A stretch of DNA of 64,000 nucleotides, from NCBI GenBank assembly GCA_036504335.1, contig DASXVJ010000001.1, positions 248,001-312,000 of the forward strand, given 5' to 3'. Shown one piece after another: positions 15,176 through 24,626 of this stretch; position 1 is the stretch's first letter, and every line of letters begins with the position of its first letter. The notes beneath the pieces were generated by a model. The model was given only the letters and a program-made list of their open reading frames with translations. It had not been told where the DNA came from and searched no databases. This DNA is from Fen-183 sp036504335. Its GTDB lineage: Bacteria; Acidobacteriota; Thermoanaerobaculia; UBA5066. The position numbers and the translations under genes are program-made.

Positions 15176-17629
15176 GTGTCACCTCTTCCGGCTCACTCCG
15201 AACTCGACTGGCCCGGCGTGCTGCGGCTCGCCGGGCGTTTTTGTTCCTCGGAGCGGGGCCGCCTCCGCCTCCTCGCGTCCGAGCCGTCGGCCGACCCGTT
15301 CGAGGTCGCGCGGCGCCTCGGAGTCACGCGCGACCTTCTCGCGCGTCGCGCGCTCAAACCCGCCATCGCCCTCGCGGGCGTCGACGAGGGCGCGCCGCTC
15401 GTCGCGCGCCTCGGCCCCGCGAACCGCGCGCTCGACCCCGAAGACCTCCTCGATCTCTTTCTCTTCGTCGAGCGCTCCGAGGGCGCGCGCGTCGCCGTGC
15501 CCGTCGAGGGAGCGGACCTTCCCGCGCTGACGGAGCTTCTCCGCCCGCTCGCGGACTTCGAGGACCTCCTCGCCGAGCGCGAACCGACGTTCGAGCCGGA
15601 CGGCCGGATCAAGGACACGGCGTCGGCCAGGCTCTACGCGCTGCGCTCGGCGATCCAGCGTCTGCGCCGCGACCTCGTGAAGAAGCTCGACGAGCTCGCG
15701 CGCGCGCAGGGCGACGCCCTCTCCGGCGGCTACGTGACGGAGAAGGGCGGGCGCTACTGCCTGCCCGTCCGCTCGGACCGCCGCGAGGCCGTGCAGGGTC
15801 TCGTGCACGAGAAGTCGGGCTCGGGCCAGACGTTCTTCGTCGAGCCGCTCGCGGTCGTCGAGGACAACAACGCGCTTTCCGAAGCGCTGGAAGAAGAGCG
15901 CGAGGAGGTCCACCGCATCCTCGTTGCGCTCACGGCGCGCTTCGCGCAGCGCCGCCCTGACCTCGCCCTCGCGGTCGAGATCCTGACGGAGCTCGACGCC
16001 GCGCAGGCGCGCGCGGAATTCTCGTCGGCCTCCGGCGGCGTCTTTCCCGAGTTCGGGGACCGCCTCGTCCTCCGGGGCGCGCGCCACCCGCTTCTCGACA
16101 GGAGGCTCGCCCAGCTGCGCGCGGAGGTCTTCGGCGAAGACGAGGAGCGCCACGCGGAAGCGGTGCCGCTCGACCTCGAGCTGCCGGAAGGCACGCGGAC
16201 GCTTCTCCTCTCGGGACCGAACGCGGGCGGCAAGAGCGTGGCGATGAAGACGGCCGGGCTCTTCTCGCTCCTCGCGCAGTCGGGCTTCGCGATCCCGGCG
16301 GGCGCCGGCTCGACGCTTCCGGTCTTCGACCGCGTCCTCGTCGTCGCGGGCGACGCCCAGGACCTGCTCGGCGATCTCTCCTCCTTCGCCGCCGCGATGA
16401 CGCGCACGGCGCGCGTGCTCGCGGAGGCGACGCCCGGGAGCCTCGTCCTTCTGGACGAGCTCGGGAGCGGCACCGACCCCGACGAGGGCGCCGCGCTCGC
16501 GATCGCGGTCCTCGCCGAGGATCTCGCGCGCGGCGGCTTCACGGTCGCCACGACGCACCTTTCGGCCGTCAAGGAATGGGCGCAGGACCGCCCCGGCGTC
16601 CTCTCGGCCGCGATGGAGTTCGACGAGAAGGCCGGCCGTCCGACGTTCCGCGTCCGGCCCGGCGCGTTCGGCCGCTCGCGTGCGCTCGCCGTCGCCGAGC
16701 GTGCGGGCCTGCCGGCGCGCGTCCTCAAGGCGGCGAAGGCGCGGCTCGGGAACAAGTGGGAGGCGGCCGACGCGGCGCTCACGCGGCTCGAGACGGAGAC
16801 CCGCCGCGCCCGCGAGGAGGCCGACGCCGCGAAGGCGGCGGCGCTGAAGGCGGAGGCGCGGCTCGCCGAGCTCGACCGGGAGCGCGCCGCGCTCGCCGCC
16901 GAGAGGGCGAAGGTCAAGGAGAAGGCGAAAGAGCAGATCGAGAGGGCGCTGCTCACGCTGCGCGAGAAGACCCGTCAGGAGCTCGAGCGGATGCGCGAGG
17001 ATCTCCGGGCGGGGCGCAGCGTGTCGAAGGGCGCGCTCATGACGGTGACCCAGAGCGCCCGCGAGGCGGCGCTCGGCCTCTTCGGCGAAGAGGAGCCCGA
17101 GGCGCCGTCCGGGCCCGTCGAGCCCGGAATGGACGTCCGGGTCGCGCCGTTCGGCGCCGTCGGACGGCTGCTGACGCTCGGGGCGCGCGGCGAAGCCGAG
17201 GTCGAGGTGAAGGGCAAACGGATGCGCGTGGACGTGAAATCGCTTTCTCCCGCTTCCGCCGTCCCGGCAAGCCGACCGAACCTGGAACGCGCAGGCCGCG
17301 CGGTTCCCGGCGATCCCCTTTCCAGGAAAGCTTCCTCTTCTCCCCGGTCTTCCGACCTCTCGCCCGCCTCCCCGGCCGTCGTCGCGACGGCCGAGCTCGT
17401 CCTCGTCGGCCAGCGCGTGGACGCGGCGCTCCCGCTCGTCGAGCGCGCGATCAACGACGCGCTCCTCTCCGGCAAGGGCGCGCTGCGCCTCGTCCACGGC
17501 CACGGCACCGGGCGCCTCGCGGCCGCCGTGCGCGAATTTCTCACGACGCACCCCGGCGTCGCGTCCTTCCGCTACGCGGACGCGTCCGAGGGCGGCCCCG
17601 CCGTCACGATCGCGAGGCTCGATGTCTGA
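15176..17629 (+). CDS. mutS2: MutS2 family ATPase/Smr nuclease
   Basis: 817 residues. The N terminus (LDWPGVLRLAGRFCSSERGR) and core match MutS2. The ATPase has Walker A SGPNAGGKSVAMKT (about 345) and Walker B/signature LLDELGSGTDPDEGAALA. A long coiled coil follows (about 530-610), then a KOW-like segment, a Ser-rich linker (SRKASSSPRSSDLS) and a C-terminal Smr domain (ELVLVGQRVDAALPLV and LRLVHGHGTGRL). There are no mismatch-recognition domains. Family roles are suppression of recombination and rescue of collided ribosomes. The GTG at 15176 is 12 bp after rpsU; a TTG lies 3 nt earlier. An intrinsic terminator lies within codons 12-24. It overlaps dnaG by 8 bp. Confidence 0.93.
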   Translation: MSPLPAHSELDWPGVLRLAGRFCSSERGRLRLLASEPSADPFEVARRLGVTRDLLARRALKPAIALAGVDEGAPLVARLGPANRALDPEDLLDLFLFVERSEGARVAVPVEGADLPALTELLRPLADFEDLLAEREPTFEPDGRIKDTASARLYALRSAIQRLRRDLVKKLDELARAQGDALSGGYVTEKGGRYCLPVRSDRREAVQGLVHEKSGSGQTFFVEPLAVVEDNNALSEALEEEREEVHRILVALTARFAQRRPDLALAVEILTELDAAQARAEFSSASGGVFPEFGDRLVLRGARHPLLDRRLAQLRAEVFGEDEERHAEAVPLDLELPEGTRTLLLSGPNAGGKSVAMKTAGLFSLLAQSGFAIPAGAGSTLPVFDRVLVVAGDAQDLLGDLSSFAAAMTRTARVLAEATPGSLVLLDELGSGTDPDEGAALAIAVLAEDLARGGFTVATTHLSAVKEWAQDRPGVLSAAMEFDEKAGRPTFRVRPGAFGRSRALAVAERAGLPARVLKAAKARLGNKWEAADAALTRLETETRRAREEADAAKAAALKAEARLAELDRERAALAAERAKVKEKAKEQIERALLTLREKTRQELERMREDLRAGRSVSKGALMTVTQSAREAALGLFGEEEPEAPSGPVEPGMDVRVAPFGAVGRLLTLGARGEAEVEVKGKRMRVDVKSLSPASAVPASRPNLERAGRAVPGDPLSRKASSSPRSSDLSPASPAVVATAELVLVGQRVDAALPLVERAINDALLSGKGALRLVHGHGTGRLAAAVREFLTTHPGVASFRYADASEGGPAVTIARLDV
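15211..15245 (+). terminator. Intrinsic terminator/attenuator inside the mutS2 5' coding region
   Basis: GCCCGGCG (15211-15218) and CGCCGGGC (15229-15236) form a perfect 8-bp GC stem with a 10-nt loop, followed by GTTTTTGTT. This is a textbook rho-independent terminator 47 bp after the rpsU stop, but it lies within the mutS2 reading frame. E. coli has a terminator between rpsU and dnaG that keeps S21 abundant and primase scarce; here the same job seems to be done by a hairpin that translating ribosomes on mutS2 could disrupt. Confidence 0.75.
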
Positions 17630-19445
17630 CCCGCAGTACGACATCAACGACGACGTCAAGCGCGATGTCCTCGCCGCGACGGACATCGTGGCGCTGATCG
17701 GCGCCTCGACGTCGCTCAAGAAGATGGGGAAGTCGTGGAAGGGGCTCTGCCCGTTCCACGGCGAGAAGTCGGCCTCCTTCTACGTTCACCCGGACAAGGG
17801 CTTCTACTACTGCTTCGGCTGCGGCGCGAAGGGCGACGCGATCACGTTCGTGCGCGAGACCGAGCGTCTCGACTTCCCCGAGGCCGTCGCGTACCTCGCG
17901 CGCCAGGCGGGAATCACGCTTCCCGTGCGCCGCGGCGGGACGCGCGCGGACCGCGGGCGCGACACGCGCGCCTCCGAGGCGCTCGCGGCCGCGGCGGCGC
18001 TCTTCCGCGCGAACGTCGAGAAGCACCCGGCCGCGCGAGCGCTCCTCGAAAAGCGCGGGCTGACGCCCGAGGAGGGCGCCTCCTTCGGCTTCGGCGCGGC
18101 GCTCGATTCGTGGGACGCGCTGAAGAACGGCCTCGGCGCCCGCTTCACGGAGGAGGCGCTCGTCGACGCCGGCCTCCTGCAGAAGAACCCGGAGACGGGC
18201 CGCGTCTACGACCGCTTCCGCAACCGCCTCACGGTCGAGATCCGCGACGCCCGCGGCGAGATCCTCGGCTTCGGGGCGCGCGCGTTCGGCGACGACCAGC
18301 CGAAGTACCTGAACTCGCCCGAGACGGCGCGTTTCTCGAAAGGAAAACTCCTCTACGGCCTCGACCGCGCGCGCGACGCCATCCGGAAGGAAGACGCGGT
18401 GCTCCTCGTCGAGGGCTACTTCGACCGCATCGCGTGCGAGAGGGCGGGCGTCGGGTGGGCCGTCGCGTCGATGGGCACGGCGCTCACGCCGGCGCAGGCC
18501 GACCTGCTGTCGCGGCACGCCGCGACGGTCGTCGTCGCGTACGACGGCGACGCGCCCGGCGTCGCCGCGGCGTTCAAGGCGTTCCCGCTCCTCCTCGCGC
18601 GGGGCGCGAACGTGAAACTCCTGGCTCTGCCGGACGGCCACGACCCCGATTCGTTCCTCGCCGCGAACGGCGCCGAGGCGCTCCGCGCCGAGGTGGCGGC
18701 GGCGAAACCTCTTCTCGACGCGCTTCTCGCGGGGGTCCCTCCGGCCGGGAGCGACGCCGTCGACCGGGCGGGGAAGCTGCGCGAGGCGGCCGAGATCCTC
18801 TCGGCGGCGTCCGACCCGGTCCTGCGCCACGAGCTCCTGACAGGCCTCGCGCGGGGGGCGGGCGTCCCGCTCGCGGTGCTCGCGAAGGGCGCCTCGGCGG
18901 CGGAAGGGAAGAAACCCGGGCCTCCGGCGGTTAGGAAAGAGGCGGTGGCGTCACAACAGGAGCTACCGGAACAGGAGGCCCGGGTCCTTTCGGTCGTTCT
19001 TTCCGACTGGCCCGAGAGCGCCCCCCTCGTGGGGCGCATCCCGGCCGAGCTTTTTTCACATCCGATTGGGCGGGAAGTCTTTACGGCCCTGAAAGAGTAT
19101 GCGTCTCAGCCGGGAACCCTTGATTTTTCGTCACTTACGACACATCTTGGGGCGGATGCGGGGCCCGTGGCCGCTCAGCTCCTCCTCCGGGAGGGCAACC
19201 AGAGGACAGACGGCGGGGGCACGGCGGGCTCGGAGGGGCTCAGCCGCATTCATATCCCATTGTTGCAGTTGAAGATACGCCTCCTGGAGGAGACCGCAAA
19301 GAACCTCCAGCCCGAGATCCAGAGCGCCTCTTCAGCCGGAGACCGACCGGCGGGGGACGCGGCGACCCGAAGGAAGCAGGACCTGGTCGAGGAAATCCGC
19401 CGCCTCAAGGCGGAACTCAAAGCCGAGACCGCGAGACGAATCTGA
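17622..19445 (+). CDS. dnaG: DNA primase
   Basis: 607 residues. The zinc-binding domain has the CPFHGEKSASFYV and FYYCFGCGAKGDA ligands (about 42-72). The RNA-polymerase/TOPRIM core follows with LLVEGYFDRIACERAG, MGTALTPAQADLL and VVVAYDGDAPGVAAA (acidic metal ligands). The C-terminal helicase-binding region starts near 440. Synthesises RNA primers on the replication-fork template. ATG overlaps mutS2. The last 500 bp are visibly less GC-biased at third codon positions than the rest, as expected for a less constrained domain or an embedded rpoD promoter. Confidence 0.97.
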   Translation: MSDPQYDINDDVKRDVLAATDIVALIGASTSLKKMGKSWKGLCPFHGEKSASFYVHPDKGFYYCFGCGAKGDAITFVRETERLDFPEAVAYLARQAGITLPVRRGGTRADRGRDTRASEALAAAAALFRANVEKHPAARALLEKRGLTPEEGASFGFGAALDSWDALKNGLGARFTEEALVDAGLLQKNPETGRVYDRFRNRLTVEIRDARGEILGFGARAFGDDQPKYLNSPETARFSKGKLLYGLDRARDAIRKEDAVLLVEGYFDRIACERAGVGWAVASMGTALTPAQADLLSRHAATVVVAYDGDAPGVAAAFKAFPLLLARGANVKLLALPDGHDPDSFLAANGAEALRAEVAAAKPLLDALLAGVPPAGSDAVDRAGKLREAAEILSAASDPVLRHELLTGLARGAGVPLAVLAKGASAAEGKKPGPPAVRKEAVASQQELPEQEARVLSVVLSDWPESAPLVGRIPAELFSHPIGREVFTALKEYASQPGTLDFSSLTTHLGADAGPVAAQLLLREGNQRTDGGGTAGSEGLSRIHIPLLQLKIRLLEETAKNLQPEIQSASSAGDRPAGDAATRRKQDLVEEIRRLKAELKAETARRI

Positions 19446-19488
19446 GTAGCGCCCCGGGGAGGCCGGAGCGCATGGAAGTGAGACACCG

Positions 19489-21240
<1,752 letters not shown>

Positions 21241-21275
21241 TCGCCTGCCGTGTTATCCTTCGAATTCGGCCGTCG

Positions 21276-21351
21276 GGGTCCGTAGCTCAGCGGTCAGAGC
21301 CACCGGCTCATAACCGGCGGGTCCCTGGTTCGAATCCAGGCGGACCCACCA
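21276..21351 (+). tRNA. tRNA with CAU anticodon (elongator Met, or Ile2)
   Basis: A complete 76-nt cloverleaf with encoded CCA: acceptor GGGTCCG/CGGACCC, D stem GCTC/GAGC, anticodon loop CTCATAA with CAT at 21309-21311, and T arm CCTGG-TTCGAAT-CCAGG. The anticodon stem CCGG/CCGG lacks the three G-C pairs of initiator tRNA, so it is elongator tRNA-Met or the lysidine-modified tRNA-Ile2. Position 27-43 is an A-C mismatch. Identity between Met and Ile2 depends on TilS determinants I cannot score by eye. Confidence 0.95.
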
Positions 21352-21439
21352 GGTCGGCGGCAGAGGGAGATCGACAATCCGGTTGCGACGAATTGATTCC
21401 GATCCCGCGGGCGCTTTCGAGCGCCGGGGGTTCGTCCAG

Positions 21440-21470
21440 GCGGGCGCCGTCGAGCGCCCGCTTTTCGTTT
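21440..21470 (+). terminator. Intrinsic terminator after the tRNA
   Basis: GCGGGCGC (21440-21447), 6-nt loop, GCGCCCGC (21454-21461), then TTTTCGTTTT. Perfect 8-bp GC stem with a U-rich tail. It would end the rpoD/tRNA transcript 44 bp before the next gene. Confidence 0.8.
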
Positions 21471-21513
21471 TCAGGGGTTCCTTCGTGACACCACGAGAGA
21501 TGGGAGCGGGACG

Positions 21514-22248
21514 TTGAGCACGGGCACCATGGGGGCACTGGACAGGCTGTTTCTCCTTCAGGAAGTCCTGATCGAGGTCCAGCTGAAGACCGAAAAGCGC
21601 GGGCAGACGCCGGAGCATCTCGCGCACATCGAGGCGGCGTACCGCGACTCGCGCCAGCAGCGCGAGGAGACCGAGCAGACGCTCGCGAAGGCGGCCGAGC
21701 GCAAGAAGGCGCTCGAGGGCGAGATCCTCGACCTGAACGAGAAGCTCAAGAAGTACCAGGGGCAGCTCCAGACGGTCAAGACGAACCGCGAGTACGGCGC
21801 CCTCCTGAACGAGCTCGACGTCGTGAAGCGCGACGTGAGGACGCGCGAGGACGAGATCCTCGCGCTCGAAGAGACCGCGGCGGCGGCCGCGGAGGAGCTC
21901 GAGCGCCGCAACGAGGCCTTCCCGGCCGAGGAAGCGAGCTACGAGGAGCAGATGAAGGAGTGGCGCGCCGAGCAGGCCGGCCTCTCCGCGGAGATCGAGA
22001 AGGCCGAGGCGCAGGCGAAGGCGCTGCGCGCCGAGCTCGACGCCCGGCTCCTGTCCACGTTCGACCGGCTCGCGCGCGTTCGCGCGGGGATCGCGGTCGC
22101 GAAGATCGACATGGTGGGGACCCAGACGGCCGCCTGCTCGGCCTGCCACGTGCGTCTCCGACCGCAGCTGCTGTCGGACCTCCGGCTGGCCCGCGAGACC
22201 GTGACCTGCGAGAGCTGCAAGCGCATCCTCTACTGGGCGGGCGCGTGA
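21514..22248 (+). CDS. Coiled-coil protein with C-terminal C4 zinc ribbon
   Basis: 244 residues: a long antiparallel-type coiled coil (about 15-185, Glu/Lys/Ala/Leu heptads) and a C-terminal zinc ribbon CSACHVRLRPQLL and CESCKRILYW. This is the zf-RING_7 architecture found in Rv2229c and Helicobacter HP0958, proposed to bind nucleic acid or act as chaperones. The TTG at 21514 has GGGAG about 8 nt upstream and was preferred; an ATG at 21529 is an alternative. It leads a GTGA-coupled unit with RNase H and YggS. Confidence 0.85.
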   Translation: MSTGTMGALDRLFLLQEVLIEVQLKTEKRGQTPEHLAHIEAAYRDSRQQREETEQTLAKAAERKKALEGEILDLNEKLKKYQGQLQTVKTNREYGALLNELDVVKRDVRTREDEILALEETAAAAAEELERRNEAFPAEEASYEEQMKEWRAEQAGLSAEIEKAEAQAKALRAELDARLLSTFDRLARVRAGIAVAKIDMVGTQTAACSACHVRLRPQLLSDLRLARETVTCESCKRILYWAGA

Positions 22249-22712
22249 CGGACGCGGGGCGACGCGCGGGCGGCGCCGCTCCCGCTTCCGCCGCCGCTCC
22301 CCTCGTCCTCTACTTCGACGGGGCCTCGCGGGGAAACCCGGGGCCGTCGGCGTACGGTGTCTGGTCTCCTTCCGGCCTCGAGAAGGCCGACGTGCTCGGC
22401 ACGACGACGAACAACGTGGCCGAATGGCGCGGCTTCCTCGCGGCGCTCGACCTCGCGGTCGCATCGGGCGCCGAGGACGTCGAGATCCGCGCGGACAGCC
22501 AGCTCGTCCTCCGGCAGTTCTCCGGGGAGTACCGGATGAAGGCGCCGCACCTCGCGGAATACCTGACGGCCGCGCGGGCCAAGGCGCGGAAGGTGCGCCG
22601 GCTGCGCGTCCTCCACGTGCCGCGCGCGGAGAATCGCGAGGCGGACGCCCTCGCGAACCGCGCCCTCGACGTCGAGGCGCGGCACGTACGGGGGGCCGGG
22701 ACGAGCGCGTGA
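22245..22712 (+). CDS. rnhA: Ribonuclease HI family protein
   Basis: 155 residues. The RNase H fold and all four catalytic acids are present: Asp25 (YFDGASRGNPGP), Glu60 (NNVAEWRG), Asp84 (RADSQLV) and Asp134 (READALAN). A 20-residue Ala-rich N-terminal tail precedes the domain. It degrades RNA in RNA-DNA hybrids. Lack of the basic protrusion of E. coli RNase HI places it with the shorter RnhA/YpdQ-type proteins. GTG start overlaps the upstream stop. Confidence 0.92.
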   Translation: MTDAGRRAGGAAPASAAAPLVLYFDGASRGNPGPSAYGVWSPSGLEKADVLGTTTNNVAEWRGFLAALDLAVASGAEDVEIRADSQLVLRQFSGEYRMKAPHLAEYLTAARAKARKVRRLRVLHVPRAENREADALANRALDVEARHVRGAGTSA

Positions 22713-23383
22713 CCCGGCCGGGCGAAATCGCCGGGCGCGTCGCCGAGGTGCGCGGCCGGATCGCGGAAGCCGCGCGCCGCGCCGGGCGCGACGCCGCGTC
22801 CGTCACGCTCGTCGCCGTCGGGAAGACCTACCCGCTCGACGATCTCCTGGCCGCGCACGCGGCGGGCGTCACGGCCTTCGGCGAGAACCGCGTCCAGGAA
22901 GCCGAGGCGAAATTCCCGCTCCTCCCGCCGGGCTGCGCGGCGCACCTCATCGGCCCGATCCAGTCCAACAAGGCGAACCGCGCCGCGAAGGTTGCGGCCG
23001 TCGTCCAGACGATCGACTCGGAAGACCTCGCGCGCCGGCTCGACCGCGCGGCCGCGGCGCTCGGCAAGCGCCTCGGCGCGTTCGTCCAGGTGCGGCTCGG
23101 CGGCGAGACCACGAAGTCGGGAGTTGAACCCGGCGAGCTCAGGGCGCTCGTCGCCGTCGTGAGAACCCTTCCGAATCTGGAGCTTCGAGGTCTCATGGCG
23201 ATTCCCCCGCCCGGCGACACGCGGCCGCACTTCGCCGCCCTGCGCGCGCTGGCGGAATCGCTCGGGCTCGCCGGCCTTTCCATGGGAATGAGCGACGACT
23301 TCGAGGCCGCCGTCGAGGAGGGCGCGACGCTCGTGCGCGTCGGCTCGGCTATTTTCGGAGAGCGAAGAAGAGGGATTTCTTAG
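22709..23383 (+). CDS. YggS/PROSC family PLP-binding protein
   Basis: 224 residues, family length. PLP lysine is Lys39 (TLVAVGKTYPLDDL). Other family marks: FGENRVQEAEAKF, HLIGPIQSNKANRA, LRGLMAIPPPG and MGMSDDFEAAVEEGATLVRVGSAIFG. A single-domain alanine-racemase-like barrel without racemase activity, which buffers intracellular PLP and affects amino-acid and keto-acid balance. GTG start overlaps the rnhA stop. Confidence 0.95.
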   Translation: MTRPGEIAGRVAEVRGRIAEAARRAGRDAASVTLVAVGKTYPLDDLLAAHAAGVTAFGENRVQEAEAKFPLLPPGCAAHLIGPIQSNKANRAAKVAAVVQTIDSEDLARRLDRAAAALGKRLGAFVQVRLGGETTKSGVEPGELRALVAVVRTLPNLELRGLMAIPPPGDTRPHFAALRALAESLGLAGLSMGMSDDFEAAVEEGATLVRVGSAIFGERRRGIS

Positions 23384-23389
23384 AAGGTG
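23364..23389. repeat. Copy of a short dispersed repeat (TTTCTTAGAAGGT core)
   Basis: The 3' end of the YggS gene and the following gap contain GAGGGATTTCTTAGAAGGT. Close copies occur at 40588-40611 and, inverted, at 40677-40699. The 13-bp core TTTCTTAGAAGGT is identical between this copy and the inverted one. The stop codon TAG of yggS lies inside it. Confidence 0.5.
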
Positions 23390-23406
23390 AAGAGGGGAAA
23401 ACGAGG

Positions 23407-24081
23407 ATGAGGCCGACGTATGCGATGCGATTTGCCGGGCCCCCCGGCTGGAGGCGGATTCCGCCTGTCACGCGCACGCTGCTCGTCCTCGTCGGCGCGG
23501 GATACCTCCTGACGCTCGCGGCGCCGGCCGCGGCGGTGTGGCTCATCCTCGCGCCGGGAGCGGTCCTTTCCGGGCAGGTCTGGCGGCTCCTCACGTACGC
23601 GTTGGTGAGCGCGTCCATCACGGGCGTTCTCTTTGATCTTCTGATGATGTGGAGCCTCGGCAGCGCGATCGAGCCGCGCTGGGGCTCGCGCCGGTTCGCG
23701 CTGTTCGTCGTGGCCGCTGCCGCCCTCGCGGGCGCGCTCGGCGTTCTCGTCGGGGGCGGCGCGGGTTTGGCGCCGACGGTTCTCGCGCTGATCTTCGCGT
23801 GGATGCTCGAGGGACCTTCTCAGCCGGTTTCTCTCTTCGGCCTCTTGCCCATGACGCGGCTTGGCCTCGCGCTCCTCGCTCTCGTGTTCGTCGTCTTCTC
23901 CGAGCTCGAGGCGACGCGCTCGCTGCCGCGTCTCCTGTTCGTCCTCGGCGGGCTGCCGGTCGCGTGGCTGTTTGCGCGCGGGCCGCGCGGAGGCGGGCCC
24001 GGCGGTCCGCGCTTCCCGCGCGTCCGGAACCCGTTCCGCCGGCGGCGCTTCACGGTCGTGGGGTCGGATACGGTCCATTGA
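23407..24081 (+). CDS. Rhomboid-like membrane protein lacking the catalytic dyad
   Basis: 224 residues with about five to six membrane helices. The N-terminal half follows the rhomboid pattern, including the SGQVWRLLTYALVSASITGVLFDLLMMWSLGSAIEPRWGSRRF segment (L1 loop, WR and E-x-x-G-S-R-R-F) and a Gly-rich helix. The active-site GxSG is replaced by GLAP (GGGAGLAPTVLAL) and no helix-6 His is seen, so it resembles inactive rhomboid relatives such as derlins or iRhoms rather than a protease. Arg/Pro-rich cytoplasmic tail. A Shine-Dalgarno-like purine run precedes the ATG. Confidence 0.75.
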   Translation: MRPTYAMRFAGPPGWRRIPPVTRTLLVLVGAGYLLTLAAPAAAVWLILAPGAVLSGQVWRLLTYALVSASITGVLFDLLMMWSLGSAIEPRWGSRRFALFVVAAAALAGALGVLVGGGAGLAPTVLALIFAWMLEGPSQPVSLFGLLPMTRLGLALLALVFVVFSELEATRSLPRLLFVLGGLPVAWLFARGPRGGGPGGPRFPRVRNPFRRRRFTVVGSDTVH

Positions 24082-24098
24082 GTTGAAGGCAAAGGGTT

Positions 24099-24104
24099 TA
24101 TAAT
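24099..24104 (+). promoter_or_regulatory. Consensus -10 TATAAT giving a leaderless divIVA mRNA
   Basis: A perfect TATAAT ends 6 nt before the ATG at 24111, so transcription should begin at or next to the ATG. TTGAGT (24078-24083) is a possible -35 with a 15-bp spacer. No ribosome-binding site can fit on the transcript. Confidence 0.65.
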
Positions 24105-24110
24105 CCGCTC

Positions 24111-24626
24111 ATGCGGCCAACCATCAGCTCCCTGGAGATCCGGAAAAGGCAGTTTCCGAAGAAGTTCCGCGGCTTCGACGCGGCCGAGGTGTCGCAGTTC
24201 CTCGAGGCCCTCGCGGAGGACTTCGAGGAAATGTCCCGCGAGCTCGACGAGTTCGAGCGCGAGAACGCACGGCTGCACGACGAGAACACGCGCCACCGCG
24301 AGACGGAGGCGACGCTCAAGGAAACGCTCCTCCTCGCCCAGCGCTCGGCCGACAGCCTGCGCGCCACGAGCGAGAAGGACGCCGGACGCATCGTCGGCGA
24401 GGCGGAGACGAAGGCCGAGAAGATGGTCCAGCAGGCGATGGACCGCATGGCCGAGACGGAGAAGAAGATCCGCGAGCTCCGCATGGAGCGCCGCAACTTC
24501 CACATCAAGTTCCAGGGGATGCTCGACCTCTTCCAGCAGGTCCTGAAGTTCGACAAGGAGGAGGACGAGATGGAAGCCTCCATCTCCGTCCATCGCCCGA
24601 AACGGAAGGAAGGGGAGGCCGGCTGA
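24111..24626 (+). CDS. divIVA: DivIVA domain protein
   Basis: 171 residues. The N-terminal DivIVA lipid-binding motif is clear: SSLEIRKRQFPKKFRGFDAAEVSQFLEALAEDFEEM. It is followed by a long coiled coil with a break near residue 110 and a second coil to about 160. DivIVA family proteins bind negatively curved membrane at poles and septa and recruit division or growth proteins. Leaderless by promoter position. The stop overlaps the putative CTG start of hutI. No min or division genes are adjacent. Confidence 0.9.
   Translation: MRPTISSLEIRKRQFPKKFRGFDAAEVSQFLEALAEDFEEMSRELDEFERENARLHDENTRHRETEATLKETLLLAQRSADSLRATSEKDAGRIVGEAETKAEKMVQQAMDRMAETEKKIRELRMERRNFHIKFQGMLDLFQQVLKFDKEEDEMEASISVHRPKRKEGEAG
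24611..24618 (+). promoter_or_regulatory. Strong Shine-Dalgarno that selects a CTG start for hutI
   Basis: AGGGGAGG, ending 4 nt before CTG at 24623. It decides the hutI start, because no ATG, GTG or TTG exists in frame until 24785, inside the conserved domain. Confidence 0.6.

Noticed and set aside
21276..21351. Initiator tRNA-fMet
   Set aside because: The anticodon stem lacks the three consecutive G-C pairs and position 1-72 is a normal G-C pair, so it is elongator Met or Ile2.
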